DNA from: UBA6107 sp964533735 | GTDB taxonomy: Bacteria; Chloroflexota; Anaerolineae; Anaerolineales; Anaerolineaceae | Length of the DNA: 64,000 nt | Assembly (NCBI GenBank): GCA_964533735.1 | Contig: CAZHMD010000011.1 | Span: forward strand, 38,550 to 102,549 | Reading direction: 5' to 3' | Shown here: positions 8,200 through 16,765 of the stretch, one piece after another | How positions within the stretch are numbered: position 1 is the stretch's first letter | How the letters are laid out: each line of letters begins with the position of its first letter | The notes under the pieces: model-generated | The model's database searches: none | Seen by the model: only the letters and a program-made list of their open reading frames with translations | Told to the model about the DNA's origin: nothing | Program-made: the position numbers and the translations under genes

Positions 8200-9411
8200 A
8201 TGACAATCCAATCAGGTACGATCGATTCATCAGTGGCAAAAGTTCATACTGCTGTCGTTGCCAAGACAGCTACAAGGCTTGATTACCTGGACAGCCTGCG
8301 GGTCATCCTCATCATCCTGGTCATCGCGCTGCACACTGCCATCACTTACGGCGCCGACGGCGACTGGACTTACGAAGACCCTAATCAAAGCGAAATCGGC
8401 GGGATACTGCTCACACTTGTGACTGCCAGCGTCCAGACTTTTTCCATGGGGTTGTACTTTTTCATATCCGGATATTTCACCCCCGGATCCTATGATCGCA
8501 AAGGCTTGCTGCGGTTTTGGGGAGAGCGCCTGCTGCACCTGGGTATTCCGCTCATCTTATATACATTCGCGCTGAGCCGCATACCCGTGTATTTCGCAGG
8601 CCGCGCCTACGGGCATGTAACCTCTTCCTTCTGGGAATTCTTTGGCAGCACCTTCATCAGCGGCGCGGATGAAGGCCCCACCTGGTTTATCTTCGCCCTG
8701 CTTGTATTCCTGATCGGCTACACGCTCTGGCGCTTGGTTACGCGTTCGAACGCGGACAAGAAACCTGCCGAAGCAGAGCTGTTGAAAGTCCCGGGTAAAA
8801 AGGGAATTCTCACCCTGGGAGTGGTCGTGGGTGTATTGATGTTCGTCGTCGGTCTGAAGACCAGCATCGGCCAAACCATTGAAGTATTCGGCATCTTCAA
8901 TCTGATGACCATCTTCTTTGTCCAGTACATCCTCTTCTTCATCCTGGGGACGCTGGCATACCGGAATGACTGGGTACGGCGTTTTAACGGCAAGGATCTG
9001 CGATTCTGGTCCTGGTTATCCGTTGGTTTGTTCCTGATGATGCCGGTGTTGTTCTTCATTGGCGGTGCGGCCTCCGGTACCACGGAAGTCTTCATTGGCG
9101 GGCTATACTGGCAGAGCGCGGTCTTCATGCTGTGGGTCGGACTGTTCAGTGTGTCGATGAGCATGACCCTGATCCTGGGACTGCGTGACCGCCAGAAACC
9201 CCGCAGCGGTGTGATGAAGTTTGCCGGACCCAACAGCTACGGCGTTTACCTGATCCACCCGCTCATCCTGGTACCGTTATCTGTGGCTGTGCGCAATATA
9301 ACCCTCGACCCGCTGCTCAAATTCGCAATCGTGCTGCCCATCGTTGTGGTGCTGTGTTTCCTCGTTTCTGATGCACTACGGCGCATACCCGGCGTGAAAT
9401 CAATTTTATAA
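8200..9411 (+). CDS. Acyltransferase family 3 membrane protein
   Basis: A 403-residue integral membrane protein with about ten hydrophobic segments, of the OafA/YrhL/MdoC-like acyltransferase 3 family. The N-terminal signature is present: RLDYLDSLRVILIILVIALH, with the Arg and His used in acyl transfer. GPNSYGVYLIHP near the C-terminus is the matching end signature of the family. Members acetylate or otherwise acylate sugars, glycans or lipids at the membrane; the acceptor here is unknown. It lies 55 bases after the stand-alone receiver, so the two may be cotranscribed. A structured element follows it at 9435-9503. Confidence 0.85.
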   Translation: MTIQSGTIDSSVAKVHTAVVAKTATRLDYLDSLRVILIILVIALHTAITYGADGDWTYEDPNQSEIGGILLTLVTASVQTFSMGLYFFISGYFTPGSYDRKGLLRFWGERLLHLGIPLILYTFALSRIPVYFAGRAYGHVTSSFWEFFGSTFISGADEGPTWFIFALLVFLIGYTLWRLVTRSNADKKPAEAELLKVPGKKGILTLGVVVGVLMFVVGLKTSIGQTIEVFGIFNLMTIFFVQYILFFILGTLAYRNDWVRRFNGKDLRFWSWLSVGLFLMMPVLFFIGGAASGTTEVFIGGLYWQSAVFMLWVGLFSVSMSMTLILGLRDRQKPRSGVMKFAGPNSYGVYLIHPLILVPLSVAVRNITLDPLLKFAIVLPIVVVLCFLVSDALRRIPGVKSIL

Positions 9412-9434
9412 ATGCTGCTTTTCCTTGTGGAGCC

Positions 9435-9503
9435 GCCTGGTTATTGGACTTTTCGAAGCAACACACTGTGTAATCCAGAATTCAAACTGGTCCTTAACCA
9501 GGC
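9435..9503 (+). other. Structured intergenic element (long closing stem plus inner hairpins)
   Basis: GCCTGGTTA (9435-9443) pairs perfectly with TAACCAGGC (9495-9503); inside, GGAC (9446-9449) pairs with GTCC (9490-9493). Within the loop, ACAC/GTGT and CCAG/CTGG can form two more small hairpins. No T run follows, so it is not a simple terminator. A further hairpin (TTTACC with GGTAAA) occurs at about 9515-9534. It could be a small RNA, a leader element of the following kinase gene or the remnant of a small palindromic repeat. Confidence 0.5.
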
Positions 9504-9600
9504 ACTCCGTTGGGTTTACCTGTAAAAAGGTAAATAGAAAAAACCAGCTCACGTTTGTATAATAGGCATGATGGCACCAGATTTTTGAAAAGGATGACGA

Positions 9601-10956
9601 ATGACTGAGGAACGCACTCCACTTAATGGCCGCTACCAGATTGACCGCCTTATCGGCGGTGGAGCCATGGGAGCGGTGTACAGCGGAAAGGACATGCTGA
9701 CCGGAGAAACGATTGCCATCAAACAGCTGCGTGTTGAACTGACCGCCAATATGCCCGAAATGGTCGAGCGTTTCCTGAGGGAAGGCGCAGCCCTGCGCCG
9801 CCTTAACCATCCAAATATCGTCAAGGTGCTCGCCACAGTGGACGAGGGTTCACAACACTATATTGTCATGGAATACGTGGGCGGAGGGTCCGTGGCTGAC
9901 CTGCTGCTGCGCGAACCCCAGCTGCCTGTGGAACGGGTGGTGTCGATCGGGCTGGAGTTATCAGATGCCCTCAGCCGCGCCCATCACTTGAATATCCTTC
10001 ACCGGGATATTAAACCCTCCAACATCCTCCTGGCGGAAGATGCAACACCGCGGTTGACCGATTTCGGTCTGGCACGCGTTGGTCAACTCCCCCGGCTGAC
10101 CGAAACCAGTTCGATCCTTGGCACCTTATGCTACCTTGGTCCTGAGGTGTTCGAAGGGCGGGAGGTGAACGAACGTTCGGATATCTGGTCATTCGGGATC
10201 GTGCTATTTGAAATGCTCACGGGGCAACTGCCGTTTAAAAGCGAATCAACCTTTGACCTGATCTGGGCAATCAAGAACCAACCGCTGCCCATCCTGGAGA
10301 ACCTGCGCAACGGCATTCCAGCGTCCCTGGCAAACCTCATCCGGCGCATGCTGCGTAAAGATAACCCAGCCCGGGTGGAGAGCGTGCGCCAGGTGGGCGT
10401 GGAACTGGAATCGATCCAGAAAGAATTGGAAGCCGGTAAATCCGGGAGTCACGCACAGGGTAACGGGGCAGATGGTGCGGAGAGTGCTGCTCATGTCATC
10501 CGCGTACTTATTGCGGATGATCATGCCGTGGTGCGCCAGGGGTTACGCATGTTCATTGACCTGCAGGATGATATGCAGGTGGTTGGTGAAGGTACTAACG
10601 GTAATGAAGCTGTGGAGCTGGCAGTCTCGTTGAAACCGGATGTTGTCCTGCTCGACCTGGTGATGCCAGAAGTGGATGGCGTTGAAGCAACGCGGAAGAT
10701 CAAGATGGCTTTCCCCGAAGCACACGTGCTCATCCTCACCAGTTTTGGTGAGGACAACAAGATCATTCCGGCGATCCAGGCCGGCGCGCAAGGATACTTA
10801 CTCAAAGATATCCGCCCGGAAGATCTGGTGCAGGCTGTCCGTGATGCGTACCAGGGGAAAACACAACTGCACCCTGACGTTGCCAAAAAGCTACTGTCGA
10901 TCGTGGCTGGTCGCAACCCGGTAAGTGGAACTCCCGTTAGTCCGTCTAATAATTAG
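9601..10956 (+). CDS. Ser/Thr protein kinase fused to a NarL-type receiver domain
   Basis: A 451-residue cytoplasmic fusion. Residues about 10-272 form a Hanks-type Ser/Thr kinase: glycine loop LIGGGAMGAVY, Lys41, catalytic loop HRDIKPSN (Asp136), DFG (Asp154) and the SDIWSFGIVLFEML segment. After a Gly/Ser/Ala-rich linker (280-297), residues about 299-425 form a receiver with DDH, phospho-acceptor Asp352 (LLDLVMPEVDG), Thr (ILTSF) and Lys (LLKDI). The receiver and its tail (LHPDVAKKLL) closely resemble the regulator at 6844-7527, but the LuxR DNA-binding domain is missing. There is no membrane or PASTA segment. It probably joins two-component and Ser/Thr phosphorylation; the direction of control is not known. 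Confidence 0.93.
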   Translation: MTEERTPLNGRYQIDRLIGGGAMGAVYSGKDMLTGETIAIKQLRVELTANMPEMVERFLREGAALRRLNHPNIVKVLATVDEGSQHYIVMEYVGGGSVADLLLREPQLPVERVVSIGLELSDALSRAHHLNILHRDIKPSNILLAEDATPRLTDFGLARVGQLPRLTETSSILGTLCYLGPEVFEGREVNERSDIWSFGIVLFEMLTGQLPFKSESTFDLIWAIKNQPLPILENLRNGIPASLANLIRRMLRKDNPARVESVRQVGVELESIQKELEAGKSGSHAQGNGADGAESAAHVIRVLIADDHAVVRQGLRMFIDLQDDMQVVGEGTNGNEAVELAVSLKPDVVLLDLVMPEVDGVEATRKIKMAFPEAHVLILTSFGEDNKIIPAIQAGAQGYLLKDIRPEDLVQAVRDAYQGKTQLHPDVAKKLLSIVAGRNPVSGTPVSPSNN

Positions 10957-10970
10957 TTGTTTTGTTTCAC

Positions 10971-12284
10971 CTATTGGTCAAAATCGATCGGGTTGGTGAT
11001 GAGTGCAGGCAGCAGGGGCAGCCCAGGCAGGAAGGCTCTGAGAACCTCCACCCGGGCGAAGCCGGGAGTTGCCACGCTGTACTCTCCCTGGTAACTCCCA
11101 TTGGCAGGCGCTTCAAAAAGCTTCTCGCTCGCCTGCCCGGTGATAACGCGCAGCACATCTCCCCGCAGCAAACCTGAAATCTCTATCTTTAATTGAGCAC
11201 CTTGAAACCAGGGCAGGCTGTCTCCCATGATCGCGTCTCCGCTGGTGAGTGCCGCGTTTGGACCATGCGGGAAAAAGGTGATGTAGGCGTGCCCCGCCTT
11301 GAGTGCATCCAGGATATCCGCCGTGCCAGCAGACATGGCATAAACACCCGTGGTGGGTCCGCCTAATATTTGGAAGGGATTATCGCGGTGATAATCGCTG
11401 CCGCCAACCGCGGGGATCTTTTTGCCCTGAGTCAGCAGGTGCTGCCACAACCCGACAGCGCGAAGGTTGGATTCGCGCATCGGACCATTCCAGATCTCCA
11501 GGTAGTCAAACGGCAGGGAGTTCATGTCGAATTTAAAGCCGCTGCCTTCATCCAGCGGATGGTTGACAACGATCAATGCTCCCCTGCTGCGCGCCTGTTT
11601 GAAACGTTCGGTCACTTCAGCAGCGTTGGTTGAAATGAATGCGCCGTCGTAGGGTTCGTCCACTCCCAGGAAATTTACGTGCCCCATGTAATGCGTCCAT
11701 TCCACGCCCTGGATGATGGTGAGCCCGGGGATTTGCGGAAGGCTGCTGGCACCAACAAGCTGGTTGTGGTCGGTAACCGCGATGAAATCCAGCCCGTGGC
11801 GCACGGCGTGCCAGCCAAGTTCGGAAGCGGTTAATACACCATCCGATGCCACGGTGTGGGTGTGCAGATCCCCCTTGAGCAGGCGCAGGTGCTTTTTGGT
11901 GAACGAAATCTCGTAGGTGACGGTTACTCCCTCAGGTGCAACCTTATATGCCCCGATAATAATCCGCCATTCGCCGGCGGTGAGCGCACAGGGGGTGTAC
12001 CCCGGAGTGGCACTGGTGGGACTGAGGGATATTTCGGTCTTGTCTGAGCCGGATGCACCGACCTGGCTGCCATCCGGCGCGATGAGCCCAAGATCGATGA
12101 TATTGACTTCCTGGCGCGAGCGGAAAATCCCCTTTTCGAGGTGGTTCTCCGTTTCATGATGGCGTTCGTACAGGTAGCGCAGGGTCATCTCTTCAGTATC
12201 GGGGGGCATGGTGAAGGCTACGGTGAAATAAGTACCCTGTTTATCGAAGTGGATGAATATTTCTTTTTTTAGAGTCTCATTCAT
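10971..12284 (-). CDS. PHP-domain metallohydrolase, CehA/McbA-like
   Basis: A 437-residue protein with an N-terminal beta-rich region (about 1-135) and a PHP-type metal-dependent hydrolase domain. Metal-binding motifs are visible: GDLHTHTVASDG, AVTDHN, GVEWTHYMGHVNFLG, NHPLDEG and GGSDYHRD. The family includes phosphoesterases and the carbaryl hydrolase CehA; the substrate here is unknown. It is 29 bases downstream of the esterase gene on the same strand, so the two form an operon, perhaps acting on ester- or phosphoester-containing compounds. The ribosome site before the ATG is weak, which fits with coupling to the upstream gene. It ends 14 bases from the convergent kinase fusion with no clear terminator. 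Confidence 0.83.
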   Translation of the reverse strand: MNETLKKEIFIHFDKQGTYFTVAFTMPPDTEEMTLRYLYERHHETENHLEKGIFRSRQEVNIIDLGLIAPDGSQVGASGSDKTEISLSPTSATPGYTPCALTAGEWRIIIGAYKVAPEGVTVTYEISFTKKHLRLLKGDLHTHTVASDGVLTASELGWHAVRHGLDFIAVTDHNQLVGASSLPQIPGLTIIQGVEWTHYMGHVNFLGVDEPYDGAFISTNAAEVTERFKQARSRGALIVVNHPLDEGSGFKFDMNSLPFDYLEIWNGPMRESNLRAVGLWQHLLTQGKKIPAVGGSDYHRDNPFQILGGPTTGVYAMSAGTADILDALKAGHAYITFFPHGPNAALTSGDAIMGDSLPWFQGAQLKIEISGLLRGDVLRVITGQASEKLFEAPANGSYQGEYSVATPGFARVEVLRAFLPGLPLLPALITNPIDFDQ

Positions 12285-12313
12285 GAGGAGTCACTTTCTT
12301 CGAAAGGGTTCAA

Positions 12314-13075
12314 TCAGGCGAGAACCGCTGCCAGGAAGCGCCGCAATTGAGCGTCCCAGAAGAGCCATTCGTGCCCGGCGTCTTCCTCGTGGAAATCCAC
12401 AGGCACTCCCAGGGCAGCGCAATCCGCCAGGAAGAGTTGATTCAGCGGGTAGAGATCATCCTGGCGTCCGCAAGCCATGAACAGGCGAGGCAGGTTTACC
12501 TTGCGCCTTACTGCATCCGCCAGCCAGACTGCTGGATCGTGCTGCCCACCAGAGAGGTTGTCCAGGTCGCCGAATACCGTGGTGAATTCCCTGGTGAGCG
12601 GGTGGTTGGGGTCCGAGCGCATGGATTTTACGGACAGGAATCCTGAGAAACTTGCGGCAGCATAAAAACGCTCGGGGTGCAGCAGGGCAGCCTTGAAAGC
12701 GCCATAGCCTCCCATGGAGAGTCCGGCGATGAGCGTGTTTTCGCGGGAGGGAGTTAAGCTAAACACATCAGATAAGTAGCGGGGCAATTCTTCCGTCAGG
12801 TAGGTGAAGTATTGCTGCCCATTGGGAAGATCGATGTAGAAACTGCGCCCCACGGAGGGCATCACCACCACCAGACCGTACATCTTCGCCAGGGTTTCAA
12901 TGGTGGTAAAACGCTGCCAGGCGCTGCCATCATCGCTCAACCCGTGCAGCAGATAGAGCACCTTGCGGTCTCTCACCGGGACGGCGTTCATCCACCCGGG
13001 GTCGGGCACAATGATATCCAGCGCCTGGTCGACCTTTACGGTTTCAGATTTATGGTCAAGCCGGATCAATGCCAT
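12314..13075 (-). CDS. Esterase (EstA/FrmB-like alpha/beta hydrolase)
   Basis: A 253-residue esterase of the putative-esterase (esterase D/Fes-like) family. LLHGLSDDGSAWQRFT is the oxyanion region, GLSMGGYGAF the nucleophile elbow, and AGHEWLFWD carries the catalytic His; CGRQDDLYP probably carries the acid. The ATG at 13075 is preferred over a longer in-frame start because AAGGAGG precedes it by six bases. The family includes S-formylglutathione hydrolases and xylan or lipid esterases. It starts an operon with the PHP hydrolase. No signal peptide is visible, so it is predicted to be cytoplasmic. Confidence 0.87.
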   Translation of the reverse strand: MALIRLDHKSETVKVDQALDIIVPDPGWMNAVPVRDRKVLYLLHGLSDDGSAWQRFTTIETLAKMYGLVVVMPSVGRSFYIDLPNGQQYFTYLTEELPRYLSDVFSLTPSRENTLIAGLSMGGYGAFKAALLHPERFYAAASFSGFLSVKSMRSDPNHPLTREFTTVFGDLDNLSGGQHDPAVWLADAVRRKVNLPRLFMACGRQDDLYPLNQLFLADCAALGVPVDFHEEDAGHEWLFWDAQLRRFLAAVLA

Positions 13076-13281
13076 GGTTGCCTCCTTAGCTGGCTCAGTG
13101 CTGCCAATCAACATGTTGCATTAATACCTATTATCAGCAACTACGCCTAGAAATGCAATCCAGGCAGGATCTTATTTAGAGGGAGAAGAAAAGCCTTATC
13201 TGCTGCTGATGCCACAATCTATGTTCCATTTGGATTAAGTCTGCATCGTTTACAATTAGGCGAGGAACAAAGGAGAAAAAT

Positions 13282-13938
13282 ATGAATCCCTACGTTACCC
13301 CCGATACCCTTTCGACTAAAACCAAAGAATGGCTGGAAAAGATCGCCCCATTCAATACCCACAGCATGACCCTCAAGCCGGAGAAAAGCGCCCTGCTTGT
13401 GGTGGATATGCAGTACTTTTTCCTTGACCCCTCCTCCCCCACATATACCTGCGGCGGACAGGCGATCATCCCAAACCTGAAAAGAATTATCCGGGCGTTC
13501 CGGCAAGCCGGCCGGCCTGTGATCTATTCCCGGCATGTGCACCATCCGGATGGTATGGACGCTGGAATCATGGGCTGGTGGTGGGAAGGTATGTGCCTGG
13601 AAGGCAGCCCGGAGAGTGAAATTCACCGGGATATTGCCCCCATTGGCAATGAGAAGGTGATCAGCAAACACCGCTACTCGGCTTTTTACAATACAGATCT
13701 TGAGACCATTCTGCGCACACTCAAGGTGGAAGACCTGGTGATGACCGGCATAATGACCAATATGTGCTGCGAATCAACCACGCGGGACGCATATTTCAGG
13801 GATTACCGCGTGTTTTTCACCGCTGATGGCACCGGAAGCGTTACCGAGGAGATGCACCTGGCAAGCCTGCTCAACCTTGCCTTTGGGTTTGCCTGGGTGA
13901 CGGACATTGATACAGTTTTGTCGCAATTGACCGGATAA
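13282..13938 (+). CDS. Isochorismatase-family cysteine hydrolase
   Basis: A 218-residue hydrolase of the isochorismatase/nicotinamidase fold. The catalytic triad can be placed: Asp in LLVVDMQYFF, Lys in VISKHRYSAF and Cys in GIMTNMCCESTTRDA, which is the usual cis-peptide and nucleophile segment. Such enzymes hydrolyse amides (nicotinamide, carbamoyl compounds, ureidoacrylate) or isochorismate; the substrate is not defined. AAAGGAG lies eight bases upstream of the ATG and TTACAAT at about 13249 may be the -10 box. It stands alone between the esterase operon and the DUF305 gene. Confidence 0.87.
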   Translation: MNPYVTPDTLSTKTKEWLEKIAPFNTHSMTLKPEKSALLVVDMQYFFLDPSSPTYTCGGQAIIPNLKRIIRAFRQAGRPVIYSRHVHHPDGMDAGIMGWWWEGMCLEGSPESEIHRDIAPIGNEKVISKHRYSAFYNTDLETILRTLKVEDLVMTGIMTNMCCESTTRDAYFRDYRVFFTADGTGSVTEEMHLASLLNLAFGFAWVTDIDTVLSQLTG

Positions 13939-13996
13939 TTTCCGAAGACCCGTTTCTTTCTGTCTGGTTGTCTCTTTTCAAACCACGGAGGATCAA

Positions 13997-14461
13997 ATGA
14001 GAATGCCGATGCCAACGCACAGCAATTCCTACAAGAAACTAGCGCTCATGGCTGTATTGTCTTTCATATCCATGTATGTGCTTATGTATGCCATGGTGAA
14101 TATATTTGATAATGTAATCCCAAATATTAATCAATTCTACATGGCAGGTCTGATGACCCTTCCCATGATAATCATTGAATTACTTTTAATGGGATCCATG
14201 TACATGAATAAGAAACTTAATGGATTCCTTATTGCCATAAGCTCTGTTCTCCTCATTGCCTTCTTTCTCTTGATCAGGCAGCAGGGTTTTGTTACAGACA
14301 GGCAGTTTTTGAGATCAATGATTCCTCACCACGCATCGGCTATTTTGATGTGTGAAAAATCCAACCTGCAAGACCCAGATGTAAAAGCCTTGTGCCAGGG
14401 GATCATTTCAGGTCAGCAGGAAGAAATTGACCTGATGAAAGCAAAATTAGGCGATTATTAA
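13997..14461 (+). CDS. DUF305-type membrane protein
   Basis: A 154-residue protein with three hydrophobic segments (about residues 14-34, 45-66 and 74-95) followed by a soluble domain of the DUF305 type: FLRSMIPHHASAILMCEKS then VKALCQGIISGQQEEIDLMK. The M-x-x-HH motif and the C-terminal Q-x-x-E-I-x-x-M helix are the usual family marks, and the His pair and Met residues suggest metal (copper) contact. Function of the family is poorly known; it is often linked to copper or metal handling. GGAGG precedes the ATG. Base composition is slightly more AT-rich than the neighbours. Confidence 0.78.
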   Translation: MRMPMPTHSNSYKKLALMAVLSFISMYVLMYAMVNIFDNVIPNINQFYMAGLMTLPMIIIELLLMGSMYMNKKLNGFLIAISSVLLIAFFLLIRQQGFVTDRQFLRSMIPHHASAILMCEKSNLQDPDVKALCQGIISGQQEEIDLMKAKLGDY

Positions 14462-14584
14462 AACGACTGGATTACCGGAATAATACTGCCTTCTTTCGTA
14501 TAATCCTTCAAGAGAGACCAAAGTAAGGGTTACTTGATCCGGGGGCAGGCGATTTATTAAACTTGATAAACAAGGGCTGCCTGG

Positions 14585-15535
14585 TTACAAGTCAAACTGT
14601 TTTTCCCACGGTTCGGAAACATCGTACTCCTCACCCATCACTGAGAAGTACAACGCGTTTGCCCTCTCTGAATATCCGCCTACGAATGCCACCAGGCAGC
14701 CCATCTCCTTGAGCCGGTGCAAGCCTTCAATGAGGAGGGCTTTGCCCAACCCGCGCCGGCGGTGCGCAGCCACAGTTGCCACAGGTTCAAAATACGCCGT
14801 GCGGGTGACGTCGTCAAACCAGATAGTGCAAAACGAGGCGACCGAGCCATCAGCCGCCACCGCCACAAGATCCAGGTCGCGGCGGTAAAGCGGCGCGGAT
14901 TGAATGTGGTGATACCACACGGGATTATCGCGGTTCCTGCGCGCCACCTGGATATCGTCGTCATGGAATCCCAACCCGGAAGCATAACAGCGCTCCAACA
15001 GTTCCAACCCGTCCCCCATGGCGCGAAGGGTATACCCATCAACAGTCATATGTTCCGGCAAAGGCATGGTTAATGCGCGGCGGTGCTGGAACTCCTGTTC
15101 GCCCGGGCGCGTTACCCGCTGGAAGCCATGGCGACCAAGCATTTCTTTCAATAAGTCATCTTGCGAATCAATGTATATCTCCAGCGAGCGCTGACCTTTT
15201 TCCTCGAGACGAGCAAGATGTTTTTCGGCTGTGCTCAGCATCTCCTCAACCAGTTTAATAGAGCGGTGTTGAGTGGATATCTGCAGAAACGCCTGACCGT
15301 GCCCTTCAGGGTTGAGGACTGCCGCAATGCGGTCATCAGAGTCTTCCCAAATAAAAATACATTCCTCAAGAGACATTTTCTCCAGGTCCGGGTTGGCAAA
15401 CCAGTACCAGTAGTCCCAGCGGGCAACAGGCCAGCTGAATTCGCGGCGGTCGTTAAGGAGCATCACCTGCCGCAGAAAATCCCGGATCTTCCAGTAGTCG
15501 TCGCTGCCTTTGTAGGGACGCATGTTCAGTGTCAT
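14585..15535 (-). CDS. GNAT-family N-acetyltransferase
   Basis: A 316-residue acetyltransferase that looks like two GNAT halves. The C-terminal half has the acetyl-CoA binding motif (VATVAAHRRRGLGKALLIEGL, Arg-x-x-Gly-x-Gly) and a typical final strand (GGYSERANALYFSVMG). The N-terminal half (about residues 1-150) is a degenerate second GNAT module (ISTQHRSIKLVEEMLSTAE). Substrate unknown. The start follows an excellent ribosome site (GGAGGAGG). It is transcribed away from the TetR gene, and the two share a region of about 210 bases. Confidence 0.82.
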   Translation of the reverse strand: MTLNMRPYKGSDDYWKIRDFLRQVMLLNDRREFSWPVARWDYWYWFANPDLEKMSLEECIFIWEDSDDRIAAVLNPEGHGQAFLQISTQHRSIKLVEEMLSTAEKHLARLEEKGQRSLEIYIDSQDDLLKEMLGRHGFQRVTRPGEQEFQHRRALTMPLPEHMTVDGYTLRAMGDGLELLERCYASGLGFHDDDIQVARRNRDNPVWYHHIQSAPLYRRDLDLVAVAADGSVASFCTIWFDDVTRTAYFEPVATVAAHRRRGLGKALLIEGLHRLKEMGCLVAFVGGYSERANALYFSVMGEEYDVSEPWEKQFDL

Positions 15536-15673
15536 ATTCCTCCTCCATGGCTATACCTGGAAGCGATCAAAATGCTTAATAGAATTCTTCCCCAACTTGT
15601 TAATTATAGGGAAGATTTTCAAGCCTGATTATTAGGATTTATTAATTGACGTGAGTAAATGGATTTCTCCCCC

Positions 15674-15702
15674 TTGACAAATGCATAATGTTTTTCTATA
15701 AT
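15674..15702 (+). promoter_or_regulatory. Sigma-70-type promoter of the TetR gene
   Basis: A consensus -35 box (TTGACA, 15674-15679) and a consensus -10 box (TATAAT, 15697-15702), separated by 17 bases. Transcription should begin near 15709. This places the in-frame GTG at 15705 before the transcript start, supporting the ATG at 15747 as the TetR start codon. Confidence 0.82.
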
Positions 15703-15721
15703 GAGTGAGTAGTCAGTCATT
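15700..15721. promoter_or_regulatory. Probable TetR-family operator (22-base imperfect palindrome)
   Basis: The pattern AATGA-n-TGA-n-TA-n-TCA-n-TCATT is symmetric at 18 of 22 positions and overlaps the -10 box and predicted transcript start. Size, symmetry and position fit an autoregulatory TetR operator. The palindrome is seen; that the adjacent TetR protein binds it is inference. Confidence 0.65.
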
Positions 15722-15746
15722 ATCCAAACCCAAGAGGAAGGGCAAA

Positions 15747-16325
15747 ATGGTCAGAGAACTTAGTGATGATAAAAGAGAACGCCTTCTTATGGCTGCCCTG
15801 CAGCTTTTCGCTGCCAACGGCGTTCAAGACACTTCCACCGCGGAAATCGCCAGCGAGGCCGGGGTCGCCTCTGGTACCTTGTTTCTTTACTTCCCCACCA
15901 AGCAACATTTGGTGAATGAACTGGTGATCCTGGTGAGCAAGCAGGAAGCCGAGCACATCAACCGCCTGCTGACCCCTTCCATGTCTGTACGCGATACTTT
16001 TTTTACCATATGGGATGGATCCATACGCTGGTTACAGGAGCACCCGGAAGTCTTTGAGTATTCTCAGCAGGTCAGGCATTCAGGCTTGATCTCTGAAGCT
16101 GCCACCCTTGAATCAGGCAAGTCCTTTAGTTTTTATTATGAAGCCATTCAAAAAGGACTTCAGGAAGGCAGCATCAAACCCTACCCAATCGACCTGATCG
16201 GCGGGTTCCTCTACCAGGATATCGTTGCTGTGATGAACCACATCCGCACGCAGCCTGACCAAAACACACTGACCGAAACCATCCAAAAAGGGTTTGATCT
16301 CTTTTGGGACGGAATAAAAATATAA
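15747..16325 (+). CDS. TetR-family transcriptional regulator
   Basis: A 192-residue repressor. The N-terminal helix-turn-helix is typical: RERLLMAALQLFAANGVQDT, then TAEIASEAGVASGTLFLYFPTKQHL. The C-terminal ligand domain has no diagnostic motif. The ATG at 15747 is chosen because it has GAGGAAGG upstream and because the promoter and palindrome at 15674-15721 make the upstream GTG (15705) unlikely. It probably represses its own transcription and that of the small membrane protein 40 bases downstream. The inducer is unknown. Confidence 0.92.
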   Translation: MVRELSDDKRERLLMAALQLFAANGVQDTSTAEIASEAGVASGTLFLYFPTKQHLVNELVILVSKQEAEHINRLLTPSMSVRDTFFTIWDGSIRWLQEHPEVFEYSQQVRHSGLISEAATLESGKSFSFYYEAIQKGLQEGSIKPYPIDLIGGFLYQDIVAVMNHIRTQPDQNTLTETIQKGFDLFWDGIKI

Positions 16326-16365
16326 ATAAACCAACACAGGTTGGAACTATTATTAAGGAGATGAA

Positions 16366-16737
16366 ATGAGCAGTAAATTCTTGTTCGCCGGATTGTTTTT
16401 TGTTTTTATCCTTCTATCGGGCTTTTGGTTAAGCCGCTCGGGCAAACCAATTAATACAGCCATCCTGACCATTCACAAACTGATCTCGCTTGGTGCGGGC
16501 ATTTTCCTGGGCATCACGATTTACCGCATCCACCAGGCGACTCCGCTAAACCCCTTGGAGATGGCAGCGGTTGCAGTGACCCTGTTATTCTTCATCGCCA
16601 TGGTGGCCACTGGCGGCATGTTAAGCACCACCAAGCCCATGCCAGGTTTCGTCCTCAAGGTTCATCAGATCATGCCTTACCTGGTGATAATCTCTGCTTT
16701 CGTGAATATGTACCTCCTCCTGGTGCGCAAAGTGTAA
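16366..16737 (+). CDS. Four-helix membrane protein cotranscribed with tetR
   Basis: A 123-residue integral membrane protein with four hydrophobic segments (about residues 5-22, 31-53, 63-83 and 97-119). Two conserved-looking His residues (TIHKLISLGAG and KVHQIMPYL) lie near the start of helices 2 and 4, a pattern reminiscent of small b-type haem proteins or cytochrome-b561-like folds, but I cannot assign a family. AAGGAG precedes the start. The position directly after the TetR gene and before a strong terminator implies a two-gene operon under TetR control. Confidence 0.75.
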   Translation: MSSKFLFAGLFFVFILLSGFWLSRSGKPINTAILTIHKLISLGAGIFLGITIYRIHQATPLNPLEMAAVAVTLLFFIAMVATGGMLSTTKPMPGFVLKVHQIMPYLVIISAFVNMYLLLVRKV

Positions 16738-16765
16738 TCAATGCTCAACAGGCGGCTGCCGCTAA

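Noticed and set aside
8718..9233. 171-residue minus-strand open frame inside the acyltransferase gene
   Set aside because: Its residues (Thr/Pro/Arg/Met-rich) do not form a family pattern, and it mirrors the membrane helices of the true gene.
9435..9503. tRNA gene
   Set aside because: The cloverleaf-like folding has a nine-base outer stem, no proper T-loop sequence and no anticodon arm of standard size.
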